Source: Symsagittifera roscoffensis (lineage: Eukaryota > Xenacoelomorpha > Acoela > Convolutidae). From it: a DNA stretch of 64,000 nt. Position numbers and translations under genes: made by a program. Below the pieces are notes generated by a model. That model was not told the DNA's origin, searched no databases, and saw only the letters and a program-made list of their open reading frames with translations. Positions 10,701 through 22,624 of this stretch are shown one piece after another; position 1 is the stretch's first letter, and every line of letters starts with the position of its first letter. Location of the stretch: contig NC_087070.1 in NCBI RefSeq assembly GCF_963678635.1, positions 34,849,109-34,913,108 on the forward strand. Reading direction: 5' to 3'.

Positions 10701-11290
10701 TTTGTTGGTGATATTTTATTTGTTTTTTTTTGGTATACATTGTTCATATTGGAATTGTTTTCAACAACATGTGGAGTGTAATGGCTGTTTCTTGATTTTT
10801 ATCTGGTTCTTAAGGATTAGATCTTTTAATTTTATTTGGGTAATAATTCGATTCAATGGTGTTTTTTATTCATGTTCTTATTTAGGCATGTTACTAAAAA
10901 GTGCGTTTTCTGTGTCACTTTCTTCATCTGGGGTTTCGCAGTGCATGTGGTGTAAGTGTAGTTCTGAAGTTTCTATATTGTCCATACCTGGAGGGTTTCA
11001 ATTTGTGTACTGCTTCTATAATTTTGACTTTGTTTATTTCAAAATTAAAAACTATTTCGATATGGTGACAGAGAATTATTTCTTGATCTGTTCTGATAGT
11101 AGTTGTTTCAACTTCTAGAATTATCACTTGATCTATCATTATATTTTTTATAATATTGTCTACAGTTGGAGTAGTTTTGTGATCTATCATTTGAATGATT
11201 TCGATTTCAATTATTTGATTAGCTTCAAGTTCGATTAATTGAAAATTTTCCTGATTGATCATTAGAATTGTATCTGAAACGAGAATTTGA
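10701..11290 (-). pseudogene. Gag C-terminal Asn/Arg-rich region, copy B
   Basis: In the frame that leads to the protease, the minus strand reads a low-complexity stretch of Asn, Arg, Ser, Tyr and Gln (YQNRNNSNDRS, YNDRSSDNSR, YYQNRSRNNS). One frame over, the same DNA gives an Ile/Glu-rich frame that is an artefact of the repetitive codons. No CCHC zinc knuckle is visible; the positively charged low-complexity tail probably took the nucleic-acid-binding role. It ends near HCETPDEESDTENA, an acidic stretch just before the protease. Confidence 0.65.
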
Positions 11291-12480
11291 ATATAAACAG
11301 TTTCTTTTATATTTTGAAAATTACTTCACCTTGAATTCCCTTTCAAGAGTAATTGTTTCTATACTGATTATTGTGACCATTTGATCTGCTATAACTATTT
11401 TGTGAATAATTTTGTGAATTTCGTCGAACTTTTGATCTTCCGCAAAAATTATTTTGATAGGGAGTGGTATCTGTTTTTGATATAGCTATTTGGAAATGGT
11501 TTTTCTGAGCTATTGTTACTTTGATTAGTTTTAATTTGATCTTTTCTCATGTGTTGATAATAAGATTTGCTTGGTTCTCTGTGTTTTTGTTGTCTACTTA
11601 AGTTGTCTTGTTGTTTTTCTCTGCATTCAGCAATGCTGTATCCATATCTGCAACAAAAGTTTCATCATTTTTTGAATGATAGTGTGCCTTTGAAATACAG
11701 ATTATTTTCAAGAAAATTTAATATTTGGGTAATTTTCTCTGCTAGTTGGTTATTAAGTCTTGGATATTAGTAATATGTGAAGTTGTTGCTTGAACGTTGC
11801 TTACGTATTGTAGTTTTAAATTTTCTTATTTTCCAATTTCATTGTGATTTCAGCTTATTCTAGTTTATCTACTAGTTTTCGAAAATCTATGTCGGGTTCT
11901 CGGGTTGATGATTGATGTGAATTTCGTTGCATAAACTCTTTGATGTTGTTTGTGTCTTTCAGAGTCAAACATATTTGAGAATTCTTGTGTGAATTGTTTT
12001 CAATCAAATTTAACTTCTTTAGGTGAAATTGAATACCTCTTCTGAGCTGCGCCGTCAAGTGTGGTTTGAAAGAATGCTGTCCGTCCATGTATCCAATTTT
12101 GATGGAGTTGTGTATTTTTTGGTTCTGGACCTATGTTTAAAATTAAATTTGCTGTATCTGCATTTAGGTAGTCTTTTGCTGAATATTCAGGGTCTGTTCC
12201 TGTGAAAATTATGAGTGGTTTATTAGACGTGGTAGATGATTCACCCATAAGGTTTGGATTCATTGTCATTTGAAGTGATTCTGCTGTATTTGCTATTTAA
12301 GTAAAATGTATAATGTGATTCTTATAGTTTCATTTTGTTGTAAATAATATGGTAATGGAATTTCGTTTTGCATTCATTGATGTTGGTGACCTTGAGTTTT
12401 TATATGGTTTTGTGATTGCATGTTAATATTTGATTGTGCCAAATTTTGCCGTTGAGAAAAGTGTTGTTGTGTTTGTCTTT
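11291..12480 (-). pseudogene. Gag capsid region, copy B
   Basis: Two frames on the minus strand. The first (ATG at 12,269, 89 codons) reads SNKPLIIFTGTDPEYSAKDY, ILNIGPEP and WIHGRTAFFQTTLDGAAQKR. The pattern F-x-G-x-D-P-E-x-S-x-x-D-Y near the start and ALIQ-like, GAAQKW-like segment is that of Gypsy Gag capsid domains. The second (12,088-11,855) contains REPDIDFRKLVDKLE, the C-terminal helix of the same domain, in a different frame. A large internal part is missing between them. Known role: Gag self-assembles into the particle that packages element RNA. Broken by a frameshift and deletion. Confidence 0.75.
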
Positions 12481-13789
12481 GCTCTGAGTTCATGTAGGGT
12501 TCAAAAATATCTGGTTGGTACATATTATCTGGTCGGTCAGTTTAATTCCAAATATTTTTTCCTGGGATTTTTTTGTACTGTTGTTGGTTTTAGTCGGAAT
12601 AGTGTGGTTGACCCATTGTCGGTTACTTGTTTGTTGGATTTTTGTTTTGTTGAAAAATGGGTAATTTCGGTTGGAATTTTTCGTTTTTCATTAAAAATAA
12701 AAATAATGACTAAAAAACTAGTTGTGGTACCAGCTGGGTGTAATTATTTTCTTGTGATTGGTTTTGCGTAGTGTGAAGGGGTTTTGCTGCTGGAGTGCTA
12801 ATGTTTTTTTTGCGACAAAATGATAGTTGTAATTTGCGTATTTTTTTTGTTAGATTGTCGTGTTTCAGTTATTGGTCTGTTTGTTCGATAATCCAAACAA
12901 AAGTATTTTTGATCAACCGTTGGTTTGAGTGTTGATTATAGTGTTGTTTGTGACATGGGGGTATTTTAATTATGTGGTGTTTTGAGTGTTGGGTGGACTA
13001 GGAAAAAACTTTGTTGTATTTTCGTTGGTATTGTTTCTACTATTTCTTGGTTTACAAAGCGCCATGGGTTTTGAATATCCTCTTGTATCAGTTTTCAAAA
13101 AACCATTAAGAGGTTCCTGTGTTTTTATAAATATTGAATTTAAGCAATTATTACTTGTCCTATCATTAAACTATGTGGGTTATAATTTATGATTGTGGTG
13201 TCAGTGGATAGTGGAGATACTCTAAGGTAAGTTTTGTGTACAGATACATTGGCAAATGCTGCATTTGAAACATCGTTAGGAAAATTGAAAAATTGTATGA
13301 GACCATTCAGGGTCCCATACATAACCTGTTTGATCTGCTAATAGTTTTTCATCGTTTGATTTTTGTGGTCAAAATTTTTTCTTGCTGTTGAGATTAAATC
13401 GCAATTGTGTACAAAATAATCTATTGTGAACCATGCTAGAATTTTTTGCAAGTCAACTTTGACTGTTCGTGAAGTTTCATTATCGAAGAGTATTTCTCGA
13501 ATTGGATTAAAAAAATTGCGAGATAAGGTTGATTTCTTGTCTTACTATTTCATGGCGAGATGTTTGAGGTGGTGAAACAGATAATATTTTGTTTGATTCT
13601 AATAGAAAAATAATTATAAATGATAGAGAAAATTTTTGTGAAAATAAGAAAGGCTTTTATGATTTTTCATGTTGAATATTTTAAGAAATTCTATGAAAAA
13701 TTTTGAGAAAACAAATCCTTTATCATCTGCTTGTATTCAGTGTGGTGTTTGATGAGTCTGTGGTGGTAAAATTTCAAAATTAAATATTC
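12481..13789 (-). pseudogene. Frame upstream of gag, copy B
   Basis: On the minus strand from about 13,600 to 13,140 one protein can be followed through a few frameshifts: ILSVSPPQTSRHEIVRQEI, then FFNPIREILFDNETSRTVKV, DLQKILAWFTIDYFVHNCDL and GTLNGLIQFFNFPNDV. The stretch 13,322-13,140 is open with an ATG. After it come Thr/Asn/Lys-rich pieces down to 12,480 that lead into Gag. I do not recognise a domain. Position suggests the N-terminal part of Gag or a separate first ORF. Codon use and decay resemble the rest of the element. Confidence 0.5.
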
Positions 13790-14040
13790 CGTGTTATTAT
13801 TTCAGGTGGCGTGTTTGCATTAATTTTATCTGGTAAAGCAAGGTTTTTTCCTGCTGTCCAAACTATATGTAGGTTTGGGAATTTCAATAAAATAAGTTGA
13901 AATCTACAAACTCTATGGTTTGGATTTGATTTTTGTACAAAAAAAAATTTTGTCTTATGGTCTGTAAATAAAATTGTTGGATGTTTTGATCCAAGGATTA
14001 GGAATTCACATTCTGGTAACCTATTTTTTTGATGTTCATT
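13790..14040 (-). pseudogene. RNase H end, copy C, cut by the duplication border
   Basis: Same RNase H segment as in copy B (TDHKTKFFF, NHRVCRFQLILLKFPNLHI, then VWTAGKN), displaced by about 5,475 bases. It ends at the internal junction of the tandem duplication (13,790), so in minus-strand sense it runs straight into the upstream frame of copy B instead of continuing to integrase. Copy C therefore has no integrase. Confidence 0.85.
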
Positions 14041-14975
14041 CTCGCATAAGGGTAGAGAGTCTAAGTTCTGTTTGTGTAAAAAGTCTTCAACTTGCTGATT
14101 TGAGATTCATCTTATTTGTACCTTTATGTAATTGGAAGCGTCGTACATAGCGTAAAATGCTTGGTCTGGATTCGGGATTGTGATTGAAATTTGATCTATT
14201 AGGAGAGTTTTTATTTCATCGAAGCGTTTTTGATGTTCTAATGTTCATTCGAAATTCTTTTGTTAACGGAGCATATTATAAAAAGTTCTGAGATATAATT
14301 GCGTTTTGTTAACGTATTTACTTAAAAAAATTAGCATTCCAATAGATTCCTGGATTTTCTTCTTATTTGATGGTGGTTGGAGTTTTAAAATTTCATCGAT
14401 TCGGTATTTCAAGGGTGTTTTTGGCGATGCCTTCCAGAAATGTCAAAGGAGTTTTACACGAGTGAGGAAAAATATGATTTATCTGGGGCTGCTTTCATGT
14501 TTTTGTTTAAGAAGGTTTGATGGTATTTGTCTGAATGAAAACAGCATCTAAATTTGTGATTAAATTCTTGCAAACAATATTAGTGGTCTAAAAATTTTAC
14601 TCATAAATGCTGAAGAAGCTGCTGGTTCTTTAGATATACCATAGAAAAGTCTATTAAATTTGTATTGCTGATTTCCAAGAACGAAGTGTGTTAGTCGACG
14701 TGATTACTCGTCTAATGGCATTTGTTTATATGCACTATTCATATCGGCAGTGGTAAAATAATGTCCGTTTATTTTTGTAAGTTTTACTTGTATCGGTTCT
14801 ATGGGCAATTTGCAATTTGATTCATCGATTAGAGAATTTAACCATCGTGCGTCTAGAACGATTTTAAATTATTCTCCTTTAGCGAGAATATTTACGGGGT
14901 TGATGAATATTTACGGGGTTGATGGGTTACGGGTTTTTTTTGGTTGGTTGTTCTTTTTTACGGGTGAGATAATTT
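14041..14975 (-). pseudogene. Reverse transcriptase, copy C
   Basis: Near-identical to the copy B RT. Same motif A (TADMNSAYKQMPLDE followed by a stop) and the same N-L-D-A in place of Y-x-D-D (codons 14,554-14,543), so the loss of the catalytic Asp predates the 5.48-kb duplication. The paired TTTACGGGGTTGATG repeat near 14,891-14,925 is also shared with copy B. Minor one-base differences in homopolymers change which frame is open, which shows that open-frame length is not informative here. Confidence 0.88.
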
Positions 14976-16179
14976 CATATTGTTCGATTATATATAAAAG
15001 TCTATTTTGTTGTCTAAAAAAGTTACTGGTACTTCACTTGCGCGGTGTTTGTTGAAAATTGCGTCGGATTTAAGTGAAAGATGTAGTGGTGAATGTATTT
15101 TTCAACATCAAATTTTGATGTGGCATAAACCATGGGATTTTCCATTATTAGTTCTGCTGGTTGTTCAATTTCTTGCTGTTTGATTTGAGGGTGTTGAAAT
15201 TTGTACCTTGTTAGAAGTTTTTGTTGTTCGTTTCCTTATTTTGAGATTTACAACGTTGCTTTAAAATAGAGTGTTTTTGTAAATTAATCTCTGCATCTTT
15301 TTGAGTCATTACGAAAATTATTAATGGATAGTTCTTCATTAAGAACTGTTCATTGACAAAAATTTAGTTACTTTAAATATTATTTACTCTGAATGCTCTT
15401 TCTTATGTCGGATGAAATGTTATGTTTGTTTTGCAAGAGCCTAAAATTCCTAATAGAAATGAAACTTTTAATGGTGAAATGTTGTATACACGTGGGGATA
15501 TTGTATCTGTGTTTGTATTTTTAGCGTCTTTGATAGATGAAATCGCTACTCTAAAAAATTTTCAAAATTGAATTGAACTCAGGATCAGACCTATAAATAG
15601 TTTTTTTTATCAGAATTCTATTGATGTACTTGATTTATAGAAAAATCATATAAATCATATACATGTCCTGTTAGTGATTTGAAATGTTTGATTTGTTGAT
15701 TGTATATTAGGCAAAGTTTTGAGGAAAATGGGGGTTGCTTTGACTTTATTCTTTGGAAGATGTATTACTTAGTTTTGTATATTTTTCTCTGATATTTAAT
15801 TTACTATTTAGGATGTGTATAGTTGGGACATATTTAGTGATAAATGGGATTCCAACTACATTGTGTTTAATGCCTGTTATGTGGAATATTTGCTCGAAGG
15901 ATTTATGTAAAAATTTGTTTGTTCCATTGTTCGAGTTGGGATAAGGAACAATTGACTTTTTCTATAGTTTGTTAGACTTGTGCCTTGTGCAGTGGCTAGT
16001 TTACTTGAGAAATTTGAAGGGGAAAGTTTGGGATGTAAAATTTGAACCTAATTCCATGTAGGGATGTTAATAAGGTTTAATTCTGTGCCAGAATCCGTTG
16101 GAAAATCTAATGGAAGATCTGGTGATTGGAAGTTTTTGTTTTTCGGGATATCTAAGAAAAGTGGTTATGTTCAACTTTT
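14976..16179 (-). pseudogene. Protease and linker, copy C
   Basis: Duplicate of the copy B protease region. D-S-G is retained (codons 16,095-16,087; context DFPTDSGTELN). Same in-frame stop after NIPTWN. Differences from copy B are single bases, for example in the codon just before the Asp (ACG versus ACT, both Thr). Confidence 0.8.
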
Positions 16180-16769
16180 TTTGTTGGTGATATTTTATTT
16201 GTTTTTTTTTGGTATACATTGTTCATATTGGAATTGTTTTCAACAACATGTGGAGTGTAATGGCTGTTTCTTGATTTTTATCTGGTTCTTAAGGATTAGA
16301 TCTTTTAATTTTATTTGGGTAATAATTCGATTCAATGGTGTTTTTTATTCATGTTCTTATTTAGGCATGTTACTAAAAAGTGCTTTTTCTGTGTCACTTT
16401 CTTCATCTGGGGTTTCGCAGTGCATGTGGTGTAAGTGTAGTTCTGAAGTTTCTATATTGTCCATACCTGGAGGGTTTCAATTTGTGTACTGCTTCTATAA
16501 TTTTGACTTTGTTTATTTCAAAATTAAAAACTATTCCGATATGGTGACAGAGAATTATTTCTTGATCTGTTCTGATAGTAGTTGTTTCAACTTCTAGAAT
16601 TATCACTTGATCTATCATTATAATTTTTATAATATCGTCTACAGTTGGAGTAGTTTTGTGATCTATCATTTGAATGATTTCGATTTCAATTATTTGATTA
16701 GCTTCAAGTTCGATTAATTGAAAATTTTCCTGATTGATCATTAGAATTGTATCTGAAACGAGAATTTGA
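16180..16769 (-). pseudogene. Gag C-terminal Asn/Arg-rich region, copy C
   Basis: Duplicate of 10,701-11,290. Low-complexity Asn, Arg, Ser and Gln codons in the frame leading to the protease. A few substitutions relative to copy B. No zinc knuckle visible. Confidence 0.6.
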
Positions 16770-17959
16770 ATATAAACAGTTTCTTTTATATTTTGAAAAT
16801 TACTTCACCTTGAATTCCCTTTCAAGAGTAATTGTTTCTATACTGATTATTGTGACCATTTGATCTGCTATAACTATTTTGTGAATAATTTTGTGAATTT
16901 CGTCGAATTTTTGATCTTCCGCAAAAATTATTTTGATAGGGAGTGGTATCTGTTTTTGATATAGCTATTTGGAAGTGGTTTTTCTGAGCTATTGTTACTT
17001 TGATTAGTTTTAATTTGATCTTTTCTCATGTGTTGATAATAAGATTTGCTTGGTTCTCTGTGTTTTTGTTGTCTACTTAAGTTGTCTTGTTGTTTTTCTC
17101 TGCATTCAGCAATGCTGTATCCATATCTGCAACAATAGTTACATCATTTTTTGAATGATAGTGTGCCTTTGAAATACAGATTATTTTCAAGAAAATTTAG
17201 TATTTGGGTAATTTTCTCTGCTAGTTGGTTATTAAGTCTTGGATATTAGTAATATGTGAAGTTGTTGCTTGAACGTTGCTTACGTATTGTAGTTTTAAAT
17301 TTTCTTATTTTCCAATTTCATTGTGATTTCAGCTTATTCTAGTTTATCAACTAGTTTTCGAAAATCTATGTCGGGTTCTCGGGTTGATGATTGATGTGAA
17401 TTTCGTTGCATAAACTCTTTGATGTTGTTTGTGTCTTTCAGAGTCAAACATATTTGAGAATTCTTGTGTGAATCGTTTTCAATCAAATTTAACTTCTTTA
17501 GGTGAAATTGAATACCTCTTCTGAGCTGCGCCGTCAAGTGTGGTTTGAAATAATGCTGTCCGTCCATGTATCCAATTTTGATGGAGTTGTGTATTTTTTG
17601 GTTCTGGACCTATGTTTAAAATTAAATTTGCTGTATCTGCATTTAGGTAGTCTTTTGCTGAATATTCAGGGTCTGTTCCTGTGAAAATTATGAGTGGTTT
17701 ATTAGACGTGGTAGATGATTCACCCATAAGGTTTGGATTCATTGTCATTTGAAGTGATTCTGCTGTATTTGCTATTTAAGTAAAATGTATAATGTGATTC
17801 TTATAGTTTCTTTTTGTTGTAAATAATATGGTAATGGAATTTCGTTTTGCATTCATTGATGTTGGTGACCTTGAGTTTTTATATGGTTTTGTGATTGCAT
17901 GTTAATATTTGATTGTGCCAAATTTTGCCGTTGAGAAAAGTGTTGTTGTGTTTGTCTTT
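16770..17959 (-). pseudogene. Gag capsid region, copy C
   Basis: Duplicate of the copy B gag region: ATG at 17,748 opens 89 codons with IIFTGTDPEYSAKDYLNAD and TTLDGAAQKRYSISPKE; the second frame (17,567-17,334) carries REPDIDFRKLVDKLE. The frameshift and the internal deletion seen in copy B are the same here, so they were present before duplication. Confidence 0.75.
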
Positions 17960-19266
17960 GCTCTGAGTTCATGTAGGGTTCAAAAATATCTGGTTGGTAC
18001 ATATTATCTGGTCGGTCAGTTTAATTCCAAATATTTTTTCCTGGGATTTTTTTGTACTGTTGTTGGTTTTAGTCGGAATAGTGTGGTTGACCCATTGTCG
18101 GTTACTTGTTTGTTGGATTTTTGTTTTGTTGAAAAATGGGTAATTTTGGTTGGAATTTTTCGTTTTTCATTAAAAATAAAAATAATGACTAAAAAACTAG
18201 TTGTGGTACCAGCTGGGTGTAATTATTTTCTTGTGATTGGTTTTGCGTAGTGTGAAGGGGTTTTGCTGCTGGAGTGCTAATGTTTTTTTTGCGACAAAAT
18301 GATAGTTGTAATTTGCGTATTTTTTTTTGTTAGATTGTCGTGTTTCAGTTATTGGTCTGTTTGTTCGATAATCCAAACAAAAGTATTTTTGATCAACCGT
18401 TGGTTTGAGTGTTGATTATAGTGTTGTTTGTGACATGGGGGTATTTTAATTATGTGGTGTTTTGAGTGTTGGGTGGACTAGGAAAAAACTTTGTTGTATT
18501 GTCGTTGGTATTGTTTCTAGTATTTCTTGGTTTACAAAGCGCCATGGGTTTTGAATATCCTCTTGTATCAGTTTTCAAAAAACCATTAAGAGGTTCCTGT
18601 GTTTTTATAAATATTGAATTTAAGCAAATATTACTTGTCCTATCATTAAACTATGTGTTATAATTTATGATTGTGGTGTCAGTGGATAGTGGAGATACTC
18701 TAAGGTAAGTTTTGTGTACAGATACATTGGCAAATGCTGCATTTGAAACATCGTTAGGAAAATTGAAAAATTGTATGAGACCATTCAGGGTCCCATACAT
18801 AACCTGTTTGATCTGCTAATAGTGTTTCATCGTTTGATTTTTGTGGTCAAAATTTTTTCTTGCTGTTGAGATTAAATCACAATTGTGTACAAAATAATCT
18901 ATTGTGAACCATGCTAGAATTTTTTGCAAGTCAACTTTGACTGTTCGTGAAGTTTCATTATCGAAGAGTATTTCTCGAATTGGATTAAAAAAATTGCGAG
19001 ATAAGATGATTTCTTGTCTTACTATTTCATGGCGAGATGTTTGAGGTGGTGAAACAGATAATATTTTGTTTGATTCTAATAGAAAAATAATTATAAATGA
19101 TAGAGAAAATTTTTGTGAAAATAAGAAAGGCTTTTATGATTTTTCATGTTGAATATTTTAAGAAATTCTATGAAAAACTTTGAGAAAACAAATCCTTTAT
19201 CATCTGCTTGTATTCAGTGTGGTGTTTGATGAGTCTGTGGTGGTAAAATTTCAAAATTAAATATTC
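17960..19266 (-). pseudogene. Frame upstream of gag, copy C
   Basis: Duplicate of 12,481-13,789, with the same pieces (VKVDLQKILAWFTIDYFVHN, GTLNGLIQFFNFPNDV). A two-base deletion near 18,656 (TGTGTTATAA where copy B has TGTGGGTTATAA) and other small indels alter the frame. Function unknown. Confidence 0.5.
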
Positions 19267-21599
19267 CGTGTTATGACGTGATATTACTGATGCCTGGTAG
19301 ATAGTGGTGGAATATTTGTTGACGAACTTTCATGTCAAGGAATTCTTGTTTGCATAGGCTATTTCTTTTTTTGAAGTAATTTGCATTTAAATTATGGCAA
19401 AAATTATACTTGCCCTCCTGCGGGATCAGTTTGTGGATGAATGGCAAAAAGAAGAATAGAATTATCATCGAATTTTTTTTTGTATTGAAACATACTTTGC
19501 GCTGTATTACGGGTAAGGTGTAATTTTCAAAATGCCTTATTGGTTGATTCCAGTTATAGATTCGTAATGGTTTGCGGAGTTATCAAATTTTTATTTTGTA
19601 GATTCTGATTCCGAAAAAAACTTTTGGTCGTATATTGGTTTGTTTTTGTCGTCAATTAAATATCGAAGATTTTAAAAATTTTGGATTGCATTTGTATCAC
19701 AATCCGAAATTGCGTGTTTTGAAAAATTTTCGTTTGATAGATTGTTCTTGTTTTGTTAATATTGCCTTCTTTCTTTTTTTATTTCGATCTCCTGTACCCG
19801 ATTTTTTGTCTGTGTGGTGTAATTACAAGATCTTATCTTTCTTTTTGAATCAAACCCTTGTGGAATACTAATGTTTGTTTATTTCTTAAATTTTTTCTTG
19901 AGATAAAGGTTAAGGATGATGGTTGCAAAATCCAGTGGTTAGGCTTTATATTTCGTAAACTATTAGTTCGTACGTCTTTTGTGAGGTTTTCCTACTAATC
20001 TTGGGGCATAGGTTGTCGAATGTAGACGAGTCGGAGAGAGTATATCAATTCGTTAGAGTGATGTTGTACTTTCCCAGTGGCTAAGATTTAAGTTAAGAAA
20101 AACTTATTTAATCTTTGTTAGGATTGTGATTTGTAATCACTAATTAGAGAATATTAAACCAAAACACAAGGTTCAAGTATAATTAGAACAAAAGTAGATT
20201 TTTAGATACTTTTTTAGATCTTACTAAGTTTATGATGTGTTTAAGCCTGGGTCAACTAAGAGAAGGGGCTTAAGTGAAGAATGGGTAACCGAAGTTCTTC
20301 ACTGTTTATTTTATTCAGAATGGTTAGTTGTTCGAAATATTCTATTAGCCTTGGGTCGTTAATAAGGGTTGGAGAGTAAATCGACGTTTGAGGTCGTTAG
20401 ACAGATTTTTTACTAGGAATTTGGGAGAACAAAATTGTTCTGATTGATCCAAGGAAAGCCTTGATGATCAAATATTTTGAAAATGAATTAAAATTTAGAA
20501 TGAAATTTACAATTAAAGACCCAAGAGTATTCTTGATAATCTGGTTGAGGGAAAAATTAGAATTTTACAAAATAAGGATAAGCCTTGATAATACTTAATT
20601 GGAAGATTTAAATTTATTGAAAAACCCTGAATTAAGATTTGATTTAAAAGTTAGAGATATAAATAATACGATTTTCTAGTTGATTCTGTTATTTTTCAGA
20701 TGAAGAAACAAAAAGGCATTAGCAATGAAAGGGTGGGGATGCAAGTCCTTGAGAAGCAAGAAATTGCGTATAAGATTGATAAAACTTTGAAACAAGTACT
20801 AACTAATTTGTATATTTTGTATTTACTAAATTGTAATTTTAAAAACGTTTTGAAATTACTGCTGATTTCATGAAAGGAACGACTTAGGTATCTTTTTATT
20901 AGTCGCTATAAAAGTTATGGCTATTATCACTCGCTTTTATGTTCATTAAGAAGTATATGATTTTGAAATACATCTTAATGCTCCAAAAAAAATTTATTTT
21001 ATAGGAGAATGAAAATTTACTGATTTGAGAATTTTGAAGAGAGTTTATCGATGCAGTTTGCGTCGTTTCACAATATAGAAGCTTGGTCTGCTGTTCGAGT
21101 TTTGACCTGGTGTTTGCCTTATCGTTTGAAGCAAGAGAGTAGACGTATTGAAGTTTTCTATACTATCAAATTTTCTATACTATCTAACATTTTGCATTGT
21201 TTTGTGGATCTTATTTCTATTTTAAAATAGCTAAACCTAAGTTTGTTAAGAGGTCTTGTTCGGGACTATTGGTCGCACCAGATGAGTTTATGTCCGGGGT
21301 GGCTCACTCATAGAGTATTTTCAGATAAGGTACACCGTCCGTTCGTCGCGCTATCTTTTTTTCGGCCTGATAGATTCGTGCAACTTCTTAGTCTAATACT
21401 AATCTTAATCATACTCTTATATCTCCTAGTCACAATAGATCCAGTGTAAACTGGATTTTGCGACTTAGTTGTTAGGAACTGTCTTGAAGGAGAATGACTG
21501 TAATCTAAGTTATATTTATTTTCTTCTGTTGCTAAAATTATGAATAGTTTCAGCGTTACAAATAATTGTATGTGTTAGTTTTGGATCAAGAATGGTTAG
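19267..21599. other. No gene recognised to the right of copy C
   Basis: AT-rich. A minus-strand frame at 19,468-19,271 (KYNFCHNLNANYFKKRNS) may continue the retroelement beyond the duplicated unit, but I do not recognise it. From 19,870 onward no frame is convincing. A 5-prime LTR would be expected here in minus-strand sense; I could not match one to a partner. GC is slightly higher at 21,240-21,350. Confidence 0.4.
21439..21456. repeat. Short perfect palindrome
   Basis: ATCCAGT-GTAA-ACTGGAT: seven-base arms around a four-base loop. Isolated; no function assigned. Confidence 0.6.
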
Positions 21600-21936
21600 T
21601 TAGAAATATTTTATAGAGATAGTTTTATCAAAAATATAATTGGAGACAAGTACTAGTTTCAAACAGGCTCCAGAAGTGCGCGCCAAAAAATTGTAATTTG
21701 TTTGTTCAAAATTTTCCAAAAATTGCCTAAAAACGCCTTCTTTGGCCTGTTTTTTCAAAACTTGGTCAGAAGTAATTTTGGTCCACGGCTCAGAAATTTT
21801 GGTCATAAGGGGTCTTCAGAGTGATTTAAGAGAGCTCAGAAATCAATTTGATTGACCAAAAAAGCCGACAAAACTTTCTAAACTTTTTGAAAATCCGCCC
21901 CCCCTCCACCTCTAGAAAATCTTAGATCCACCCCTG
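21600..21936 (-). mobile_element. hAT-like short element, inverted copy (5-prime end)
   Basis: Read on the minus strand it begins CAGGGGTGGATCTAAGATTT at 21,936, then a purine-rich GGGGGGGCGGATTTTCAAAA tract, then sequence shared with elements at 33,964 and 63,711, including the TGAGCTCTC segment and the TTTTTGGCGCGCACTTC part. No protein-coding content. CAGGG at the end is typical of hAT-type terminal repeats, so I call it a non-autonomous hAT-like element; the superfamily is an inference. Confidence 0.6.
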
Positions 21937-21974
21937 GAGGTGGAGGGGGGAGGGGTGGATCTAAGATTTTCTAG
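21912..21974. repeat. Perfect 24-base inverted repeat between abutting elements
   Basis: Bases 21,912-21,935 and 21,951-21,974 are exact reverse complements around a 15-base GA-rich loop. The arms are the terminal sequences of two hAT-like elements lying head to head. Such a palindrome is prone to cruciform formation and deletion. Confidence 0.95.
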
Positions 21975-22624
21975 AAGTGGAGGGGGGCGCGGATTTTCAA
22001 AAAGTGGAAGGGTGGGGAGCGGAATTTTGTCAATCTTTTTTTTAGCTTGATCAAATTGATTTTCCGAGCTCTCTCAAAGCACTAAAAAGAGTGGTACAGT
22101 TTTTCAAAACTGTCACAACTCGAAAACTATTATTTTTTACCGTTTTTTAATAGCAAATTAAGACCAAATTTTTTCAAGGATTTTTCTGTCGAAGACATTT
22201 TTCAAAGCTGCATCTAGATAATCAGCATGAACAAAAGCGTGTCGAAGGAGCGGGATTTTCTTGAAATATGTTTTTCTTGAAGTTTTACAAAAAGATCTAC
22301 ACTTTTTCAAATTTTATAGCTTTCCCTTTTGATGGCCAGCAATAAAAATACTTTAGAAGAACATCAGAAATCACGTGTTGGCGAAAATATTTTTTCAAAA
22401 ACAAAAATATTGAACTGGGTAGTAAACAAGAGAGTGTTAAAACACATTTCAAATTGTGTCTCATCCTTATCAACGAACTTCGGATTTTTGAATTATTTTG
22501 ACCTGTTCCTGTTTTTTTTCGAAATTTTTCCGTCGGCGCAGAAAATTTGGCCTAAAATTTTTGAAACTTTAATATTTTTGAGAATCCGCCCCCACCCCTC
22601 GAGAAAATCCTACATCCGGCCCTG
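21951..22624 (+). mobile_element. hAT-like short element with both ends
   Basis: Left end AGGGGTGGATCTAAGATTTT at 21,951; right end, read inward from 22,624 on the minus strand, CAGGGCCGGATGTAGGATTT. The internal sequence shares TTGATTTTCCGAGCTCTC with the other copies. The two ends match each other over about 20 bases with a few mismatches, as terminal inverted repeats of about 40 bases. No transposase frame. Target duplications not identified because the left end abuts another copy. Confidence 0.65.

Larger units (their letters stand above)
8315..19266. repeat. 5.48-kb direct tandem duplication (copies B and C)
   Basis: Unit B is 8,315-13,789 and unit C is 13,790-19,266. Matching landmarks are displaced by 5,474 to 5,479 bases throughout. 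Identity looks close to 99 percent by eye, with scattered substitutions and one-base indels. The octamer CGTGTTAT stands at the left border (8,315), the internal junction (13,790) and the right border (19,267). The unit spans RNase H through the frame upstream of gag, so the duplication is of genomic DNA and not a second insertion: the borders do not coincide with element ends. Confidence 0.95.

Noticed and set aside
10585-11118. 177-codon plus-strand frame (and duplicate at 16,064-16,597)
   Set aside because: Antisense to the gag and protease region whose motifs are clear on the minus strand.
10924-11262. Ile/Glu-rich 112-codon frame (and its duplicate at 16,403-16,741)
   Set aside because: Off-frame reading of the Asn/Arg/Ser-rich gag tail; the frame leading into the protease explains the DNA better.
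20700-21450. Possible LTR or tRNA-primed region right of copy C
   Set aside because: No matching second LTR near 6-7 kb and no primer-binding site that I could recognise.
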